Positions 54,312-63,989 are shown, counted from the stretch's first letter. The stretch is DNA of 64,000 nucleotides from Fortiea contorta PCC 7126 (GCF_000332295.1 NZ_KB235930.1:2113895-2177894); one strand, 5' to 3'. The notes: generated by a model from the letters alone, not told the origin. A program made the numbers and translations.

Positions 54312-54836
54312 TTAGCGTCCAAGATGGCGACTAGCTAATTGAATGGCGTCAGCAATATCAACATCGCCGTCACCGTCTGAATCTAAAAAGGAATTGAGAA
54401 CTGAATTTCCACCGCTTTGAGGATTTTGGGCGTTGGCTCCCGATTGTAGGAAATTCAGGACTACGGGGACGATAATCGGCAGTATTTGTTGAATCATACT
54501 AGCATCTAAACCGGTGTGTTGGGCAGCAATCTCAGCCACTCGCTGTTGTGCATTGGGGGAGAATACTGAGTTAACCGCTTGGGAGTCGGGAGAAGTTCCC
54601 GCAAATTGACTCACCAAGCTTTGTACTGCTTGATTACCTTCTGTGGCTTGCTTTTGTTGTAAAACTGAACGCACCTGACCACCGACGACTGATAAAACTG
54701 ATTGAATGGTTGCGGGATCTACACCAGTGCGCTCGCTTAGTTGGTCTACAGTGTTAATGATATTTCCTAGTTGACCTATACTCCCTTGTTGATTGGGGTT
54801 GGCGACGGCGCCCAGAATTTGATCAAAAAGTCCCAT
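54312..54836 (-). CDS. DUF937 (YidB-like) protein with an EF-hand-like calcium loop
   Basis: A 174-residue protein. Residues about 1-135 are Gln/Ala-rich helices of the DUF937 family (GLFDQILGAVANPNQQG, IQQILPIIVPVVLNFLQSG). The C-terminus has DSDGDGDVDIADAI, a canonical calcium-binding loop of EF-hand or dockerin type. The family has no settled function. An upstream gap of about 300 bp (54837-55144) holds nothing recognisable. Confidence 0.8.
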   Translation of the reverse strand: MGLFDQILGAVANPNQQGSIGQLGNIINTVDQLSERTGVDPATIQSVLSVVGGQVRSVLQQKQATEGNQAVQSLVSQFAGTSPDSQAVNSVFSPNAQQRVAEIAAQHTGLDASMIQQILPIIVPVVLNFLQSGANAQNPQSGGNSVLNSFLDSDGDGDVDIADAIQLASRHLGR

Positions 54837-55144
54837 AATTTATTCTATTCCTGCTTTGTTCGCTTTTTCAGACTGAACTAAAAGCTAGTCATATTGCAAG
54901 TCTAGAGCGACACAAACAATAGAGGATTGAGGGTTCAGTCCACCCATCTAGTAATTATGTGGAAGGTGTCAGTTTTGCTGCATGTTTTTATACCAAAAAC
55001 TCCGCCAGCAGAGTTTTTAGTTACTTGGCATCTAGCACAATTTGACAAACAATACTTGCACTTGTGTGTAATTATTTTTATAGGTTACTGCTATCTATCC
55101 AGTTACCAAGCAAATTACACTATTAAATTATGCATGGGTTAAAC

Positions 55145-55285
55145 TTGCATCAAAAAAAACACAAGTTTTTAGTAGTTGATGATCATGAATTAATATTAAG
55201 CGGAACAATTAACGCTCTTAGAGAGGAGTATCAAGACGCAGAAATTATTCAAGCACAAAGTGATTTGTGGACAAAAGCATGGTGA
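55145..55285 (+). pseudogene. Response-regulator receiver domain fragment
   Basis: The frame from a TTG at 55145 encodes KHKFLVVDDHELILSGTINA, the start of a NarL/LuxR-type receiver domain with the acidic DD pair. It ends at TGA 55283-55285 after 46 residues. The phosphoacceptor Asp, the rest of the domain and the output domain are missing. No ATG or ribosome site is present. Histidine-kinase sequence begins in another frame at about 55258, so a deletion has joined two genes of one two-component system. Confidence 0.7.
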
Positions 55286-55484
55286 AAATATTATTCGGGT
55301 AGTCGATAACGGTTCCGGATTTATTCTTACCAGCGACCTCTCTTCGTCTCCAGGATTTGGAACACAACAAGCGCAGAATTTAGCAAAACAATTAGGTGGT
55401 AAATTTGAACGTTTTTCTAATTCTCCTGGAGTAGTTTGTCAACTTACGTGGTCAGTGAAAAAATTCTGGTTTTGGCGATTTTAA
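55260..55484 (+). pseudogene. Histidine kinase ATPase-domain fragment
   Basis: Seventy-four codons encode the C-terminal end of a HATPase domain: IIRVVDNGSGF (G1 box), GFGTQQAQNLAKQLGG (G2 box region), and GVVCQLTW. The phosphoacceptor His domain and the sensor are gone. It overlaps the receiver fragment in another frame. It cannot be functional as it stands. Confidence 0.7.
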
Positions 55485-55492
55485 AAAACAGA

Positions 55493-55705
55493 CTAGCGGT
55501 TAATAATTTGTTCTACAGAAACTGAAATATCAGGGAATGCAAAGGGTTGAATTGTTCCCCCAGTCAGCGTCAATTTTGTCGCATATTCTCCGTCCAAAGG
55601 TTCTTGAAATACTACTAAATATAATTTTTGTAGATTCACAACCCAATATTCTGAAATACCTGCCTCTGCATAAACTTTGCTTTTTGTTTCTAAATCTTTT
55701 GTCAA
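55493..55705 (-). pseudogene. Uma2-family (DUF820) endonuclease, C-terminal fragment
   Basis: Seventy codons match the last third of Uma2 proteins: KSKVYAEAGISEYWVVNLQ and the tail FPDISVSVEQIINR. Full-length members have about 190 residues with a restriction-like nuclease core. The N-terminal part with most active-site residues is missing, and the only start is a TTG. Uma2 genes are numerous and prone to decay in filamentous cyanobacteria. Confidence 0.75.
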
Positions 55706-55877
55706 AACTGTTTTTAAAGTTTACTAATTTGGTAATTAATCAGTAACTGCAACCCGCAAGTTTTGCTGTTTCAATATAAGCAGATGCCGTATTCAAAGCG
55801 GTTATAAAGAGTTGATAAATATGGATTTTTTATAACTGCGATTTTATTGAATAAATATACACCAGTTTTTTAAATAA

Positions 55878-56117
55878 ATTGGCAATATAAAACTTTTGAT
55901 CTTCACAGCAATTTATTACTCAAAAAGCTACTATACAGATGACTCTTCAATTTGTAGCGCGGCTGTTCATGCAGGATTAATGACTACTAAGCAAGGTGGA
56001 GTAGTTACTATCAGAATTAAACCGGGACAACCCTCTTATTCAGGAACTAAAAGATATGGTGTGAATTCACAAAATTATGGCAGTTGGGATGGAAGTTTTG
56101 TTCTTTTAAAACAATAA
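55878..56117 (+). pseudogene. LCCL-domain fragment
   Basis: The open frame after a stop at 55875 encodes YYTDDSSICSAAVHAGLMT, VVTIRIKPGQPSYSG and NYGSWDGSFVLL, the hallmark of LCCL domains, which are secreted Cys-containing modules. The usual N-terminal portion (with the first Cys and the VWGT strand) and a signal peptide are missing, and no ATG precedes the motif. Most likely a 5'-truncated gene. Confidence 0.65.
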
Positions 56118-56136
56118 GTGGTAGGAGGTGAAGAAA

Positions 56137-56655
56137 ATGCGTAGAATTCGGTTGCGGATGATTGCGATCGCAGCTTTTTTTGCAGCGATTCTCGGTGAGA
56201 GTTTGGTGAGAAGAGCGATCGCACTCCTGATGTGTGGCGTTTTCAGCTTTAGTTCAACTACCTGTTACACCTATCTTACAAATTACAACCAGGTAAACGC
56301 GACACCTGTATCTGGTAATATTCCCTCTACAATCCGAGGGGAAAAAAATAGCGCAGAAACAGCACAAATTCCTCGTATCCGCAAACCATCCTTGGAATTA
56401 CCACTGGATTTCCGAGTAGTTCGTCAAGTTCCCTTCAGTTCAGGTAAACGAGAAATTTCATTGGTCTCACCTTCAACTGGAACAGAGCAAATATATTCAA
56501 CTAGCTTACCGGATGCAGATAAATTTTAACTTTATGGTGTTGAGTTTAAAAAGGTTTCAGGTGTAGACTTTAGACCATTACTAGTGGGAACAAATATTCA
56601 AATTGAATCAACAGAAATTGAAACCAATCTTAAGCAATTTAAAATTATATTTTAA
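56137..56655 (+). pseudogene. Unknown gene interrupted by an in-frame stop
   Basis: ATG 56137 follows a perfect AGGAGG (56123-56128). The frame encodes a basic N-terminus and a hydrophobic stretch (IAIAAFFAAILGESL, then ALLMCGVFSFSS), a probable membrane or export segment, followed by a soluble part. It stops at TAA 56527-56529, but the same frame continues protein-like (YGVEFKKVSGVDFRPLLVG, NIQIESTEIE) to TAA 56653-56655. One change (for example CAA to TAA) explains it. Without the stop the protein would have about 172 residues. Family not recognised. Translation to 130 residues may still occur. Confidence 0.6.
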
Positions 56656-56674
56656 GGGAATAATCTTGATAAAG

Positions 56675-57268
56675 TTATTTTAGCAAGAGTCGATTAGCGT
56701 CACCCAACGCGCCCAAAGCTGCAGCTTCACCCAAAGAATCTTGATGATACCGGGCTATTGTCAAGGCGCTATCAGTGCTGCATTGTTGGGATTGATCAGG
56801 ATTACATAACAATTGAATTGCAGTTTGGGGTTTTCCTAACCTGCTGTATATCTGCGCTTGTTCGCTGAGATAACGCCCTATGATTTGTGAGTTTCCAGTT
56901 TGGCGATCGCTAGCAATCAGCTGATCCCAAAACTCAATCCCTTGCTCTAGTTTGCCAGCGTCTGGATATGCTCGTGCTAAATTTTGTAATGCGATCGCTG
57001 CTTCCTGCTGATTATTATTTTGTTGATAGATACTTAAAGCCTTTTCCCAACGTTCAATAGCTTTCGTCACATCACCAGCTTGATATAACTCAAATCCTTG
57101 TTGCATTAATTGACTGGCTTCAACAGACTGTGCTTTCGCTGGTTGTCCTATTCCTAATAGATATATATTACCAAACCCTAAACAAACACACAGACTGCAC
57201 AAAAATAAAACCCCCAACCAGCGACGCTTTATCATGTATTTGCGCTTTTTTCTAAAAATTAAAAACAT
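56675..57268 (-). pseudogene. TPR protein, probable N-terminal fragment of a CHAT-domain protein
   Basis: The 197-residue product has an N-terminal signal or membrane segment (WLGVLFLCSLCVCLGFGNIY, cleavage near AKAQ) and three or four TPRs (QGFELYQAGDVTKAIERWEK, AIALQNLARAYPDAGKLEQG). This opening is typical of long cyanobacterial TPR-CHAT proteins, which carry a caspase-like domain after the repeats. Here the frame ends abruptly at LGDANRLLLK in what should be a TPR. Its position beside a decayed two-partner secretion pair fits a known neighbourhood. It could be a genuine short TPR protein, but truncation is more likely. Confidence 0.6.
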
Positions 57269-57427
57269 TTTGTTACCTAATTATTTTTTCAAAAAATAAA
57301 TTTATTTGTGTAAATTAAACTGTTTATTTTGCTTGATTTCAGGTATGTTGCATATAACTACAAATACAATATCCCGTCAAACCTGTCAAAAATTTCAACT
57401 AATTTGATTCTTGACTTTCTGCAATCA

Positions 57428-58002
57428 ATGAGTATAAAAAAATTATTAAAATATTTACAGAATGGGGAATAATTTGTTGCCTATTAGGAATAAATATAAG
57501 CGAATCTGTCTTTGCCCAAAGCAGTAATATTATTCCTGATAATTCTTTGGGTGCAGAAAGTTCTGTAGTTACACCTCTTTCTGATTTTTCTGGTATTTCT
57601 ACAATTACAACTGGTTCTGGAAACAGTGGAGATATTTTTATTGAAACTGAAAATTTGAGCCTGCAAAATATAAATAGTATAAACACTTTTAGCTATGCTG
57701 CTCAAGGTAATGCAGGCAATATTTTCATCCGAGCTAGTAACTTAGTCAATTTGGATAATATCAGCACATTAGGAACTTTATCATTAGGAATAGGTAGTGA
57801 TAGTACCACGGGTTCTGGTGGGTTAGCTGAACGTCCTGGTGATGCTCCGCTTTCTTCTTTTAATACTGGGGTGATTCAGTCTTTATCTACAAGTAATTCG
57901 CAATCTCGGAGATGGAAGTTGGGTGATCCGATTTGGGAAGCGCAGGGAGTATATCAACTGGCTAATGGACAAAAGATTTTGAGTCGAGTGTGTGGTGAAT
58001 GA
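57428..58002 (+). pseudogene. Two-partner secretion exoprotein (TpsA, filamentous haemagglutinin-like) remnant
   Basis: The frame from 57415 to TGA 58000-58002 encodes a signal peptide ending SESVFAQ, then SSNIIPDNSLGAESSVVTP, the standard mature start of cyanobacterial TpsA proteins. It then jumps to C-terminal-type repeats (TTGSGNSGDIFIETENLSL) and ends QLANGQKILSRVCGE. The TPS domain core and most of the shaft are deleted. ATG 57428 is in the wrong frame: if the A7 tract at 57436-57442 had eight A residues, the protein would begin MSIKKIIKIFTEWG in frame. So there is both a frameshift and a large deletion. The TpsB remnant follows directly. Confidence 0.7.
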
Positions 58003-58070
58003 TTTTTTATCTCACGCAGAGGCGCAGAGACGCGGAGAGATGGAGAAAGGAATTACGTAGAAATTGGGTG

Positions 58071-58676
58071 ATGTTTGTGGTGAAAAGAGGTGGGAATAAA
58101 TGGGTTTTTTGGTGGTGTTTATTGGTATTTATTTTAGTCAAATATGATAAAGTTTTTGCTCAATCAATTGCGCCTGGTGATGTGACTATTCCTGCTGATA
58201 CTCCAGAAAGGATTGAACAAACGATTCCTCAGCCTCCAGTGTCTCCTGTTCCTCTAGATAAAGTTCCGGAAAATATTCCTCAGCCTCCACTACAAATACC
58301 TGCGAATGAACAACCGCAGGCGCCTGCTGCTGGTACGGAACGTTTTCTGGTGAAAAAAATTGAGGTTTTAGGTAATACGGTTTTGCAAGCAGAAGTTAAT
58401 CAATTAGTTGATGGATATAACAATAGGGAGGTATCTTTTGAGGAGTTAGTGGTTTTAAGAACTGAAATTACAAAACTTTATGTGAGCAATGGTTATGTGA
58501 ATTCTGGTGCGTTTATTGCAATTAATAATTTACCTTTGTCAAGTGGTAATATCCAAATTCAAGTGGTGGAAGGTAAGTTAGAAAATATTGAAATTAGTGG
58601 ACTGAGGAGATTAGAAAAGAGTTATATTCATACTCGTCTCAAAGTTGCGGCTGGTATACCATTAAATAATTTCTGA
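58071..58676 (+). pseudogene. Two-partner secretion transporter (TpsB/ShlB/FhaC-like), truncated
   Basis: The product from ATG 58071 has a signal peptide (FWWCLLVFILVKYDKVFAQ), a Pro-rich linker (IPQPPVSPVPLDKVPENIPQ) and the two POTRA domains (FLVKKIEVLGNTVLQ; GNIQIQVVEGKLENIEISGL). It stops at IPLNNF just before the beta-barrel should begin, giving about 200 residues against some 550 in the family. Without the barrel it cannot export a partner. The open frame extends upstream to 57999, but that stretch is the dispersed repeat CGCAGAGGCGCAGAGACGCG, so the extension is not coding. Paired with the TpsA remnant just upstream. Confidence 0.78.
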
Positions 58677-58704
58677 CATTTAAAAACCTCTTAATTTATT
58701 CCTC

Positions 58705-58725
58705 TGTTCCCTGTTCCCTGTTCCC
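58705..58725. repeat. Heptamer repeat TGTTCCC x3
   Basis: Three exact TGTTCCC units plus a partial fourth, between the TpsB remnant and the 3' end of cobB. It is the reverse complement of the GGGAACA repeat at 8007. Confidence 0.85.
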
Positions 58726-58729
58726 TGTT

Positions 58730-60163
58730 TCAACCTCCACCCTTCATCCTTTTCCCCGCAAATTCACAACATTGTTGAACAAAGCGCGCAGGAATTTCTA
58801 CACTCGCTCCCCAATGTAAATGGATATAAGAAGCGTGAAGATTAGCAAGTCTATTCCATCCTTCATCACCCATATTTTCTTTGCAATCATAGCGATAAGT
58901 GACAAATAAGGGTTGCTCAGGGGTGGGGACTAAACTCGAACGGTGGAATTCATGTCCATAAATTTGTTCACCTGAGAATAAGAGCAGACTGTTTTGCAAA
59001 GCTACAGCGCGGCGATATCCTAAAGTTAAACGCCCACCCATCGCCGCTGATGTGGGTAAAATTCCTACCATCGGCCAAGATTTATCTTCAAAATCGATAA
59101 TTTTCTCACACAAATACATCATTCCTCCACACTCAGCGATTGTGGGTATTCCTTGAAGCACAGCAGATTTTACTGCATTGCGGGCGCTGATGTTTTGGGC
59201 TAGTTGCGCGGCGAAAACTTCTGGAAAACCACCACCGAAATACATTCCCTGTATATCTTCGGGTAATGTAGTATCTGCTAATGGACTCCAGAAAATCAAT
59301 TCAGCGCCTAAATGTTGGAGTAAGTCGAGATTGTCTTGGTAATAGAAATTGAAAGCGCGGTCACGAGCGACGGCTATTTTGATAGGTGGGGAGGTGGGGA
59401 GGTGGGGAGGTGGGGAGGTGGGGAGGTGGGGAGGTGGGGAAAACTTTTCTACCTCATCGCCCTCTTCTGTCTTCTGCAACAAGGGTAAGAGTTTTTCCCA
59501 GTTAAAGCAGGTGTCACCTAAATCTGCGAGGCGATTGATTAAGGTGTCGAGTTCTGGGAGTTCTGCAGTGGGGATTAAACCGAGATGACGATCGCTAATT
59601 GTGATATTATCTTGGCGGCGCATCACACCGAGAATTGGTAGATTTAGCGGTGCGAGAGAGTTTTGCAGTAAAGATAAATGGCGATCGCTCCCCACCCGAT
59701 TGAGCACTAAACCTGCTATTTTAATTCTAGAATCAAAGGTGCAATAACCGTGAGCGATCGCCGCCACCGAACCAGATAAACGACTGCAATCAATCACCAG
59801 CACAATTGGTATATCTAGCAACCGCGCAATGTGAGCAGTGCTTCCAAAGTCAGTAGTTAATTGATTTTCCTCCCCATTACCAATTCCATCAAACAACCCC
59901 ATCACCCCCTCCACCAACGCATATTCGCATCCTTGGGCGTGACGGCTAAAACATTGCTGGACATAACTTTCTGACGTGAGCACCGGGTCTAAATTGCGAC
60001 AAGGGCGACCAGTGACGTAAGTATGAAACATCGGGTCAATGTAGTCTGGGCCGACCTTGAAAGATTGCACCGCTACACCAAGGCGGTATAAAGATGCTAA
60101 AAGGGTAAGCGTGACCGTCGTCTTGCCCACCCCGCTACGTTCGCCAGCGATAATTAAAGTCAT
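58730..60163 (-). CDS. cobB: Cobyrinate a,c-diamide synthase CobB/CbiA
   Basis: A 477-residue ATP- and glutamine-dependent amidase that converts cobyrinate (or hydrogenobyrinate) to the a,c-diamide. Residues 1-230 are the ATPase: P-loop AGERSGVGKTT, SFKVGPDYIDPMFH, VEGVMGLFDG. Residues about 262-477 are the class I glutamine amidotransferase with MYFGGGFPEVFA, the nucleophile in IAECGGMMYL, and the C-terminal HLHWGAS. The linker (residues about 241-259) is lengthened by an 8-bp tandem repeat that encodes PPPHLPTS-type sequence. The gene is far from the riboswitch-led cob cluster, and no second riboswitch is seen upstream of it. Confidence 0.94.
   Translation of the reverse strand: MTLIIAGERSGVGKTTVTLTLLASLYRLGVAVQSFKVGPDYIDPMFHTYVTGRPCRNLDPVLTSESYVQQCFSRHAQGCEYALVEGVMGLFDGIGNGEENQLTTDFGSTAHIARLLDIPIVLVIDCSRLSGSVAAIAHGYCTFDSRIKIAGLVLNRVGSDRHLSLLQNSLAPLNLPILGVMRRQDNITISDRHLGLIPTAELPELDTLINRLADLGDTCFNWEKLLPLLQKTEEGDEVEKFSPPPHLPTSPPPHLPTSPPIKIAVARDRAFNFYYQDNLDLLQHLGAELIFWSPLADTTLPEDIQGMYFGGGFPEVFAAQLAQNISARNAVKSAVLQGIPTIAECGGMMYLCEKIIDFEDKSWPMVGILPTSAAMGGRLTLGYRRAVALQNSLLLFSGEQIYGHEFHRSSLVPTPEQPLFVTYRYDCKENMGDEGWNRLANLHASYIHLHWGASVEIPARFVQQCCEFAGKRMKGGG
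59385..59440. repeat. Octamer tandem repeat inside cobB
   Basis: Seven exact copies of GGTGGGGA (plus strand) lie in the cobB linker. Three units (24 bp) encode eight residues. Gain or loss of one unit would shift the cobB frame. Confidence 0.95.
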
Positions 60164-60808
60164 AAAGAAACATTACTACAGCTAGCTTTTCAACTCAACC
60201 TGACCTATGACTTGGAATTAAAATGCGATCGCTTTCAAGGGGTGACAAGCGAGCTAAAGTGCTTGCTGTATAAGCTTCATAGCTCTTAAACCTCGCTGAT
60301 AATATGCTTGCTTATTGCGAATGGAACTGACCATTTCCTCGACCCATGCTTGGCACTCATGCCAAGCAACTATCCAATTGAAACCATATAAACCTATCCA
60401 AAAATTACAAGAAAGGCAGAGGGCAGAGGGCAGAAGGCAGAAGTTTATGAGTATCAATTAAAACTTTAGTTCTGTGTATAAAGCCCAGTAAAAAAAAAGA
60501 CGTTTTTCGAGTCCGCGAAGCGCGTTCGCGTAGCGTCTTGCAGAGAAGAAAAACAGCGTCCTTGTTTCAATCCCACCCTTTTTAAAGGTGGGTTTCCCTG
60601 TTGCCTGTTAAGAGTTAAGAGTTCCCTCTGAACATTAAACTGTACCCTACAGATAGTCGCTTAATAACTGTACAGTTCATTCTCAATAAGCACACAAATT
60701 TTTCCAGGGGTCTGTGCCTCCCAAACCTTTAGCTTGCAGGATTTAGAGGCGATTGTCGCCCCCTGTTCCCTGTTCCCTACCCCCAGTAGAAGACTTTTTC
60801 ACCAAGTC
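60164..60808. other. Repeat-rich intergenic region
   Basis: No firm gene. It contains a GGGCAGA-type heptamer repeat (60420-60440), a palindrome-like GCGAAGCGCGTTCGCGTAGCG (60514-60534), a hairpin CCCACC/GGTGGG at 60571-60594, and TGTTCCC repeats near 60763. A minus-strand open frame at 60254-60457 encodes WHECQAWVEEMVSSIRNK and might be a gene remnant, but its 5' part is the heptamer repeat. Confidence 0.5.
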
Positions 60809-61243
60809 CTATTTAGTTTTCACATTGATATTTTCGTTCAGTCGGCGAATCAGGCGAGATAATTCTCGAATGATGTTGACTGCGATTTCTGGAGTTTCTT
60901 CGATGGCGTCATAAAGTTGCTCTTGCGTCAGTTCTAAACATTCGCAAGGTTCTAAGGTTGTGGCTGAGGCGGAACGGGGTTGTGTATCAAATACTGCCAT
61001 TTCTCCAAAGTATTTTCCCTTATCTACTTCTGCCAGTTGTTGCTCGCCGATGTGGACTTTGACTTTACCGGATGCGACAATGTAGAGCGATCGCCCTTCT
61101 TCTCCCTGTTTAAAAATGGTGTAATTAGCAGGGAAGGAAAGCTCATCCATCACTGAAGCCAACCGCACAATAAAATCATCCCGCAATTCTTTAAAAATTG
61201 GGACTCGCCGGACGAATAATAAACGATCAACGCTGGTTAGCAT
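60809..61243 (-). CDS. Cyclic nucleotide-binding domain protein
   Basis: A 144-residue protein consisting essentially of one CRP-type cNMP-binding beta-barrel: FKQGEEGRSLYIVASGKVKV, then the phosphate-binding cassette GKYFGEMAVFDTQPRSASAT with the key Glu and Arg, then C-helix sequence. No DNA-binding domain follows, so it is a sensor subunit or regulatory partner rather than a transcription factor. The open frame reaches back to 61345 and overlaps the UPF0182 gene by 20 bases; I prefer ATG 61243 because MLTSVDRLLFVRRVP begins the conserved part. Probably cotranscribed with the UPF0182 gene. Confidence 0.82.
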   Translation of the reverse strand: MLTSVDRLLFVRRVPIFKELRDDFIVRLASVMDELSFPANYTIFKQGEEGRSLYIVASGKVKVHIGEQQLAEVDKGKYFGEMAVFDTQPRSASATTLEPCECLELTQEQLYDAIEETPEIAVNIIRELSRLIRRLNENINVKTK

Positions 61244-61325
61244 GGCGACAAGTAAAAAAAATACACCGTGAAACGTAGTATGGAGCAAGTGGCGACTATT
61301 CCCCAACGAATGTATTCGTCGCTGT

Positions 61326-63989
61326 TCAGGGTACGGCTTCTTCAACAGGACGGATAATCGCTGAATCTGGTGTCACTTCCGGTTTGAATATAGCTTGCAA
61401 TGCCTGTTCTAGGGTAGGTGCCATCACAATCCGATTTTCATAAGCTACAATCACTCTAACGAGTGTCGGCAAGCTATTCTGTGCAGCTTCTAAATAAAGC
61501 GGCTCGACATACAACAGCGACTGTTCAATGGGAATTACTAACAAGTTACCTTGAATAGCTCTAGATCCTTGGCGATTCCACAAGGAGATTTGCTGAGAAA
61601 TCACTGGGTCTTGATTAATTCGTGCTTCTATTTGTGCTGTGCCATAAATCAGCCGCTCTTTCGGGAAGATATATAGTATGAGCTTACCGTAGTTATTATT
61701 ATCCGATCGCGCTGCTAACCAAGCGATTAAATTAGTCCGTTCATTGGGTGTGTAAGGCAGCAGCAGCAGAAATTCTTCAAATGGTACTGTAGGTAAGCTG
61801 GTAATCAAATAATATGGCTTGACTTGACGCGACTCGCTACCGTAGATTTCGTTGGGGATTTGCCATTGGTCTTCCCGGTTGTAAAATACTTGAGTATCGG
61901 TCATGTGGTAGGTCATCAACCGTTCTGATTGAATCTTAAAAAAGTCCTCTGGATAGCGGATATGACTGCGGAGGTTTGCAGGCATTGCATCCAACGGTTT
62001 AAATAGATTAGGAAACATGCTCTGCCAAGTAGCAATCATCGGGTCAGTGTCATCAGCAATGTAAAAGTTGACACTCCCGTTGTAAGCGTCAATTACGACT
62101 TTGACAGAGTTGCGAATGTAGTTAATTTTATCACCGCCGGTGTCTGAGTAGGGATAATGGTCGCTGGTGGTATAAGCATCGACAATCCAATACAAATAAT
62201 TATTATTGTTACCAGTATTAGCAGCGACCAAATAAGGGTTGCGATCGTATTTGAGAAAAGGGGCGATCGCCTGAATTCTCTCTTTCACATTCCGCCTCAA
62301 CAAAATCTTGGTTTGGGGTGAAAAGTCCTGCGTCAACACCATTTGCCAATCTTTTAAATAGGTCGCAAATAACCACCTTTTCCACAACGCACCGATACTA
62401 ATACCACCGCTCCCGTCGTAGGAATTATAAACGTTCTCACTGCCACTGGGATAATCTAATTCTTTTATTTTTGTGCTAGTCATTACATAACTATCTGTAA
62501 TTTCACCGTAATAAATCCGGGGTTGTCCAATGGGAATGCTGTTGCGAATCGCTGGAGAAGAAGTCGTGAGAGCGCTGCTGTCACCGCTAATATTTTTGAC
62601 AAAATACTCTGGTAGTCCCCCAGGCCCTGCTGTATTCACCGGACTAAGCGTGAATCCATAGCCGTGAGTATAAATTAGATGACGATTTACCCAAGTTTGC
62701 GCCTCAGCAGGTACATTACTGTAGTCTAATTCCCTAGCAGCAATCAATACTTGTCGCCGTTCTGTATCTGCTGTTGCTGTCTCTGATTCTATGGTGTAGC
62801 GGTCAATATCGGCATCAGGGAAGCGATAATAAGGACGAATTTGCTGTAATTGACGGTTAGTTTCTAGTAAAGGACGTTGATCCCAAAGGCGAATGTTGCG
62901 AATTGTCAAGTCATTGGCTTTGATATCAGCTTGGGTCAATTGTCCTTGGGGATTGAAAACTCTCGCATCAATCGCTTCTAAATCAAAAGCTTGGCGAGTC
63001 AGGGTGATAGTCCGTTGGATGTATGGTTGTTCTCGCTGTAATTCATTGGGTTGAACAATGAGATATTGTACCGCTGCGGGTAAGAGAGAATCAGCCACCA
63101 CCACCAAGAATAAATAAACACTGAGTCCAGAAAATACCCATCGCCGATGGGAGGAATGGGGACGCCAAAAAATGGTGCGCCAAAACAGATAAAATGCGAT
63201 CGCTACTGCCAAAACGCACAACACAGTATAAGCCGGTAACTGTGCCATCACATCAGTGTAACTAGCGCCGTAACTTACCCCACGGGTAGAATAAAGCAAT
63301 TGATAGCGACTCAGCCAATAATTAACAGCCACCGCTAACATCAAACAGCCACCAACACCAAATAAATGACGCTGTTGCTGAGTTGAGAAACCAGGAAAAA
63401 TCCCCTGACTGAGACTTTGTGCTGATAACAGATAAGTGAGAATGACAGCGACGAAACCATATAAAAACAGTCCAATCAACCAAAATTCCAGCAATTCCCA
63501 CACAGGGAGAGCAAAAACATAAGTGCTGATATCTTGGTGAAATAAAGGCTCAGAGTAATTAAAAGCAGTAGAGTGGAAATATTGCAATAACTTTGCCCAA
63601 TGGAAAGACAGCAACCACCCAAACAGCAGAGAAAAAATAATAGCGATCGCTCTGAGCCAGAAGTGAGGGAAAATGAGAATAGCGATCGACATTGCCACAA
63701 TTGAGCAAAGATACCAAACCTGAGAAATAACTTGCTTACCCAATCGCCAAATAGTCTCCGGGCGAAACAATTCAGGAACAGGTAAATAATCCTGAACCTC
63801 CCCACGCCAGTAAGACACAGCCACTCCGCCATAATCAGCCAGCATCAACCCCACCAACAAACTTAAACCCACAGCTAGAGGTAACAACCAGCGCAATTTC
63901 AAAGGCAATAAACTTGTAATGGAAGTCCTGCGAGGTTGAGCAAATTGAGAATAATCAGGACTGAGAAAGCTTTTCAACCCAGTACTCAC
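61326..63989 (-). CDS. UPF0182 family large membrane protein
   Basis: About 887 residues. The N-terminal third has seven or eight transmembrane helices (for example [20 protein letters not shown] and [18 protein letters not shown]). The rest is a large soluble domain with conserved blocks [52 protein letters not shown] and [16 protein letters not shown], diagnostic of UPF0182 (COG1615). Function unknown. GTG at 63989 is five bases after AGGAGG at 64000-63995; the GTG at 63995 overlaps that ribosome site, so 63989 is preferred. The gene reaches almost to the window edge and is probably complete. It lies 82 bp upstream of the cNMP-binding gene. Confidence 0.9.
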   Translation of the reverse strand: MSTGLKSFLSPDYSQFAQPRRTSITSLLPLKLRWLLPLAVGLSLLVGLMLADYGGVAVSYWRGEVQDYLPVPELFRPETIWRLGKQVISQVWYLCSIVAMSIAILIFPHFWLRAIAIIFSLLFGWLLSFHWAKLLQYFHSTAFNYSEPLFHQDISTYVFALPVWELLEFWLIGLFLYGFVAVILTYLLSAQSLSQGIFPGFSTQQQRHLFGVGGCLMLAVAVNYWLSRYQLLYSTRGVSYGASYTDVMAQLPAYTVLCVLAVAIAFYLFWRTIFWRPHSSHRRWVFSGLSVYLFLVVVADSLLPAAVQYLIVQPNELQREQPYIQRTITLTRQAFDLEAIDARVFNPQGQLTQADIKANDLTIRNIRLWDQRPLLETNRQLQQIRPYYRFPDADIDRYTIESETATADTERRQVLIAARELDYSNVPAEAQTWVNRHLIYTHGYGFTLSPVNTAGPGGLPEYFVKNISGDSSALTTSSPAIRNSIPIGQPRIYYGEITDSYVMTSTKIKELDYPSGSENVYNSYDGSGGISIGALWKRWLFATYLKDWQMVLTQDFSPQTKILLRRNVKERIQAIAPFLKYDRNPYLVAANTGNNNNYLYWIVDAYTTSDHYPYSDTGGDKINYIRNSVKVVIDAYNGSVNFYIADDTDPMIATWQSMFPNLFKPLDAMPANLRSHIRYPEDFFKIQSERLMTYHMTDTQVFYNREDQWQIPNEIYGSESRQVKPYYLITSLPTVPFEEFLLLLPYTPNERTNLIAWLAARSDNNNYGKLILYIFPKERLIYGTAQIEARINQDPVISQQISLWNRQGSRAIQGNLLVIPIEQSLLYVEPLYLEAAQNSLPTLVRVIVAYENRIVMAPTLEQALQAIFKPEVTPDSAIIRPVEEAVP

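Noticed and set aside
54927-55142. 71-codon ORF upstream of the receiver fragment
   Set aside because: No ribosome site, no domain, and position within decayed DNA; probably chance.
60254-60457. Minus-strand ORF of 67 codons with WHECQAWVEEMVSS
   Set aside because: Starts with TTG and its first codons are a heptamer repeat; at most a remnant, not listed as a gene.
60560-60600. GTTTCAATCCCACC, resembling the start of a cyanobacterial CRISPR repeat
   Set aside because: Occurs once, no spacing pattern, no cas genes; better explained as a short palindrome CCCACC/GGTGGG.
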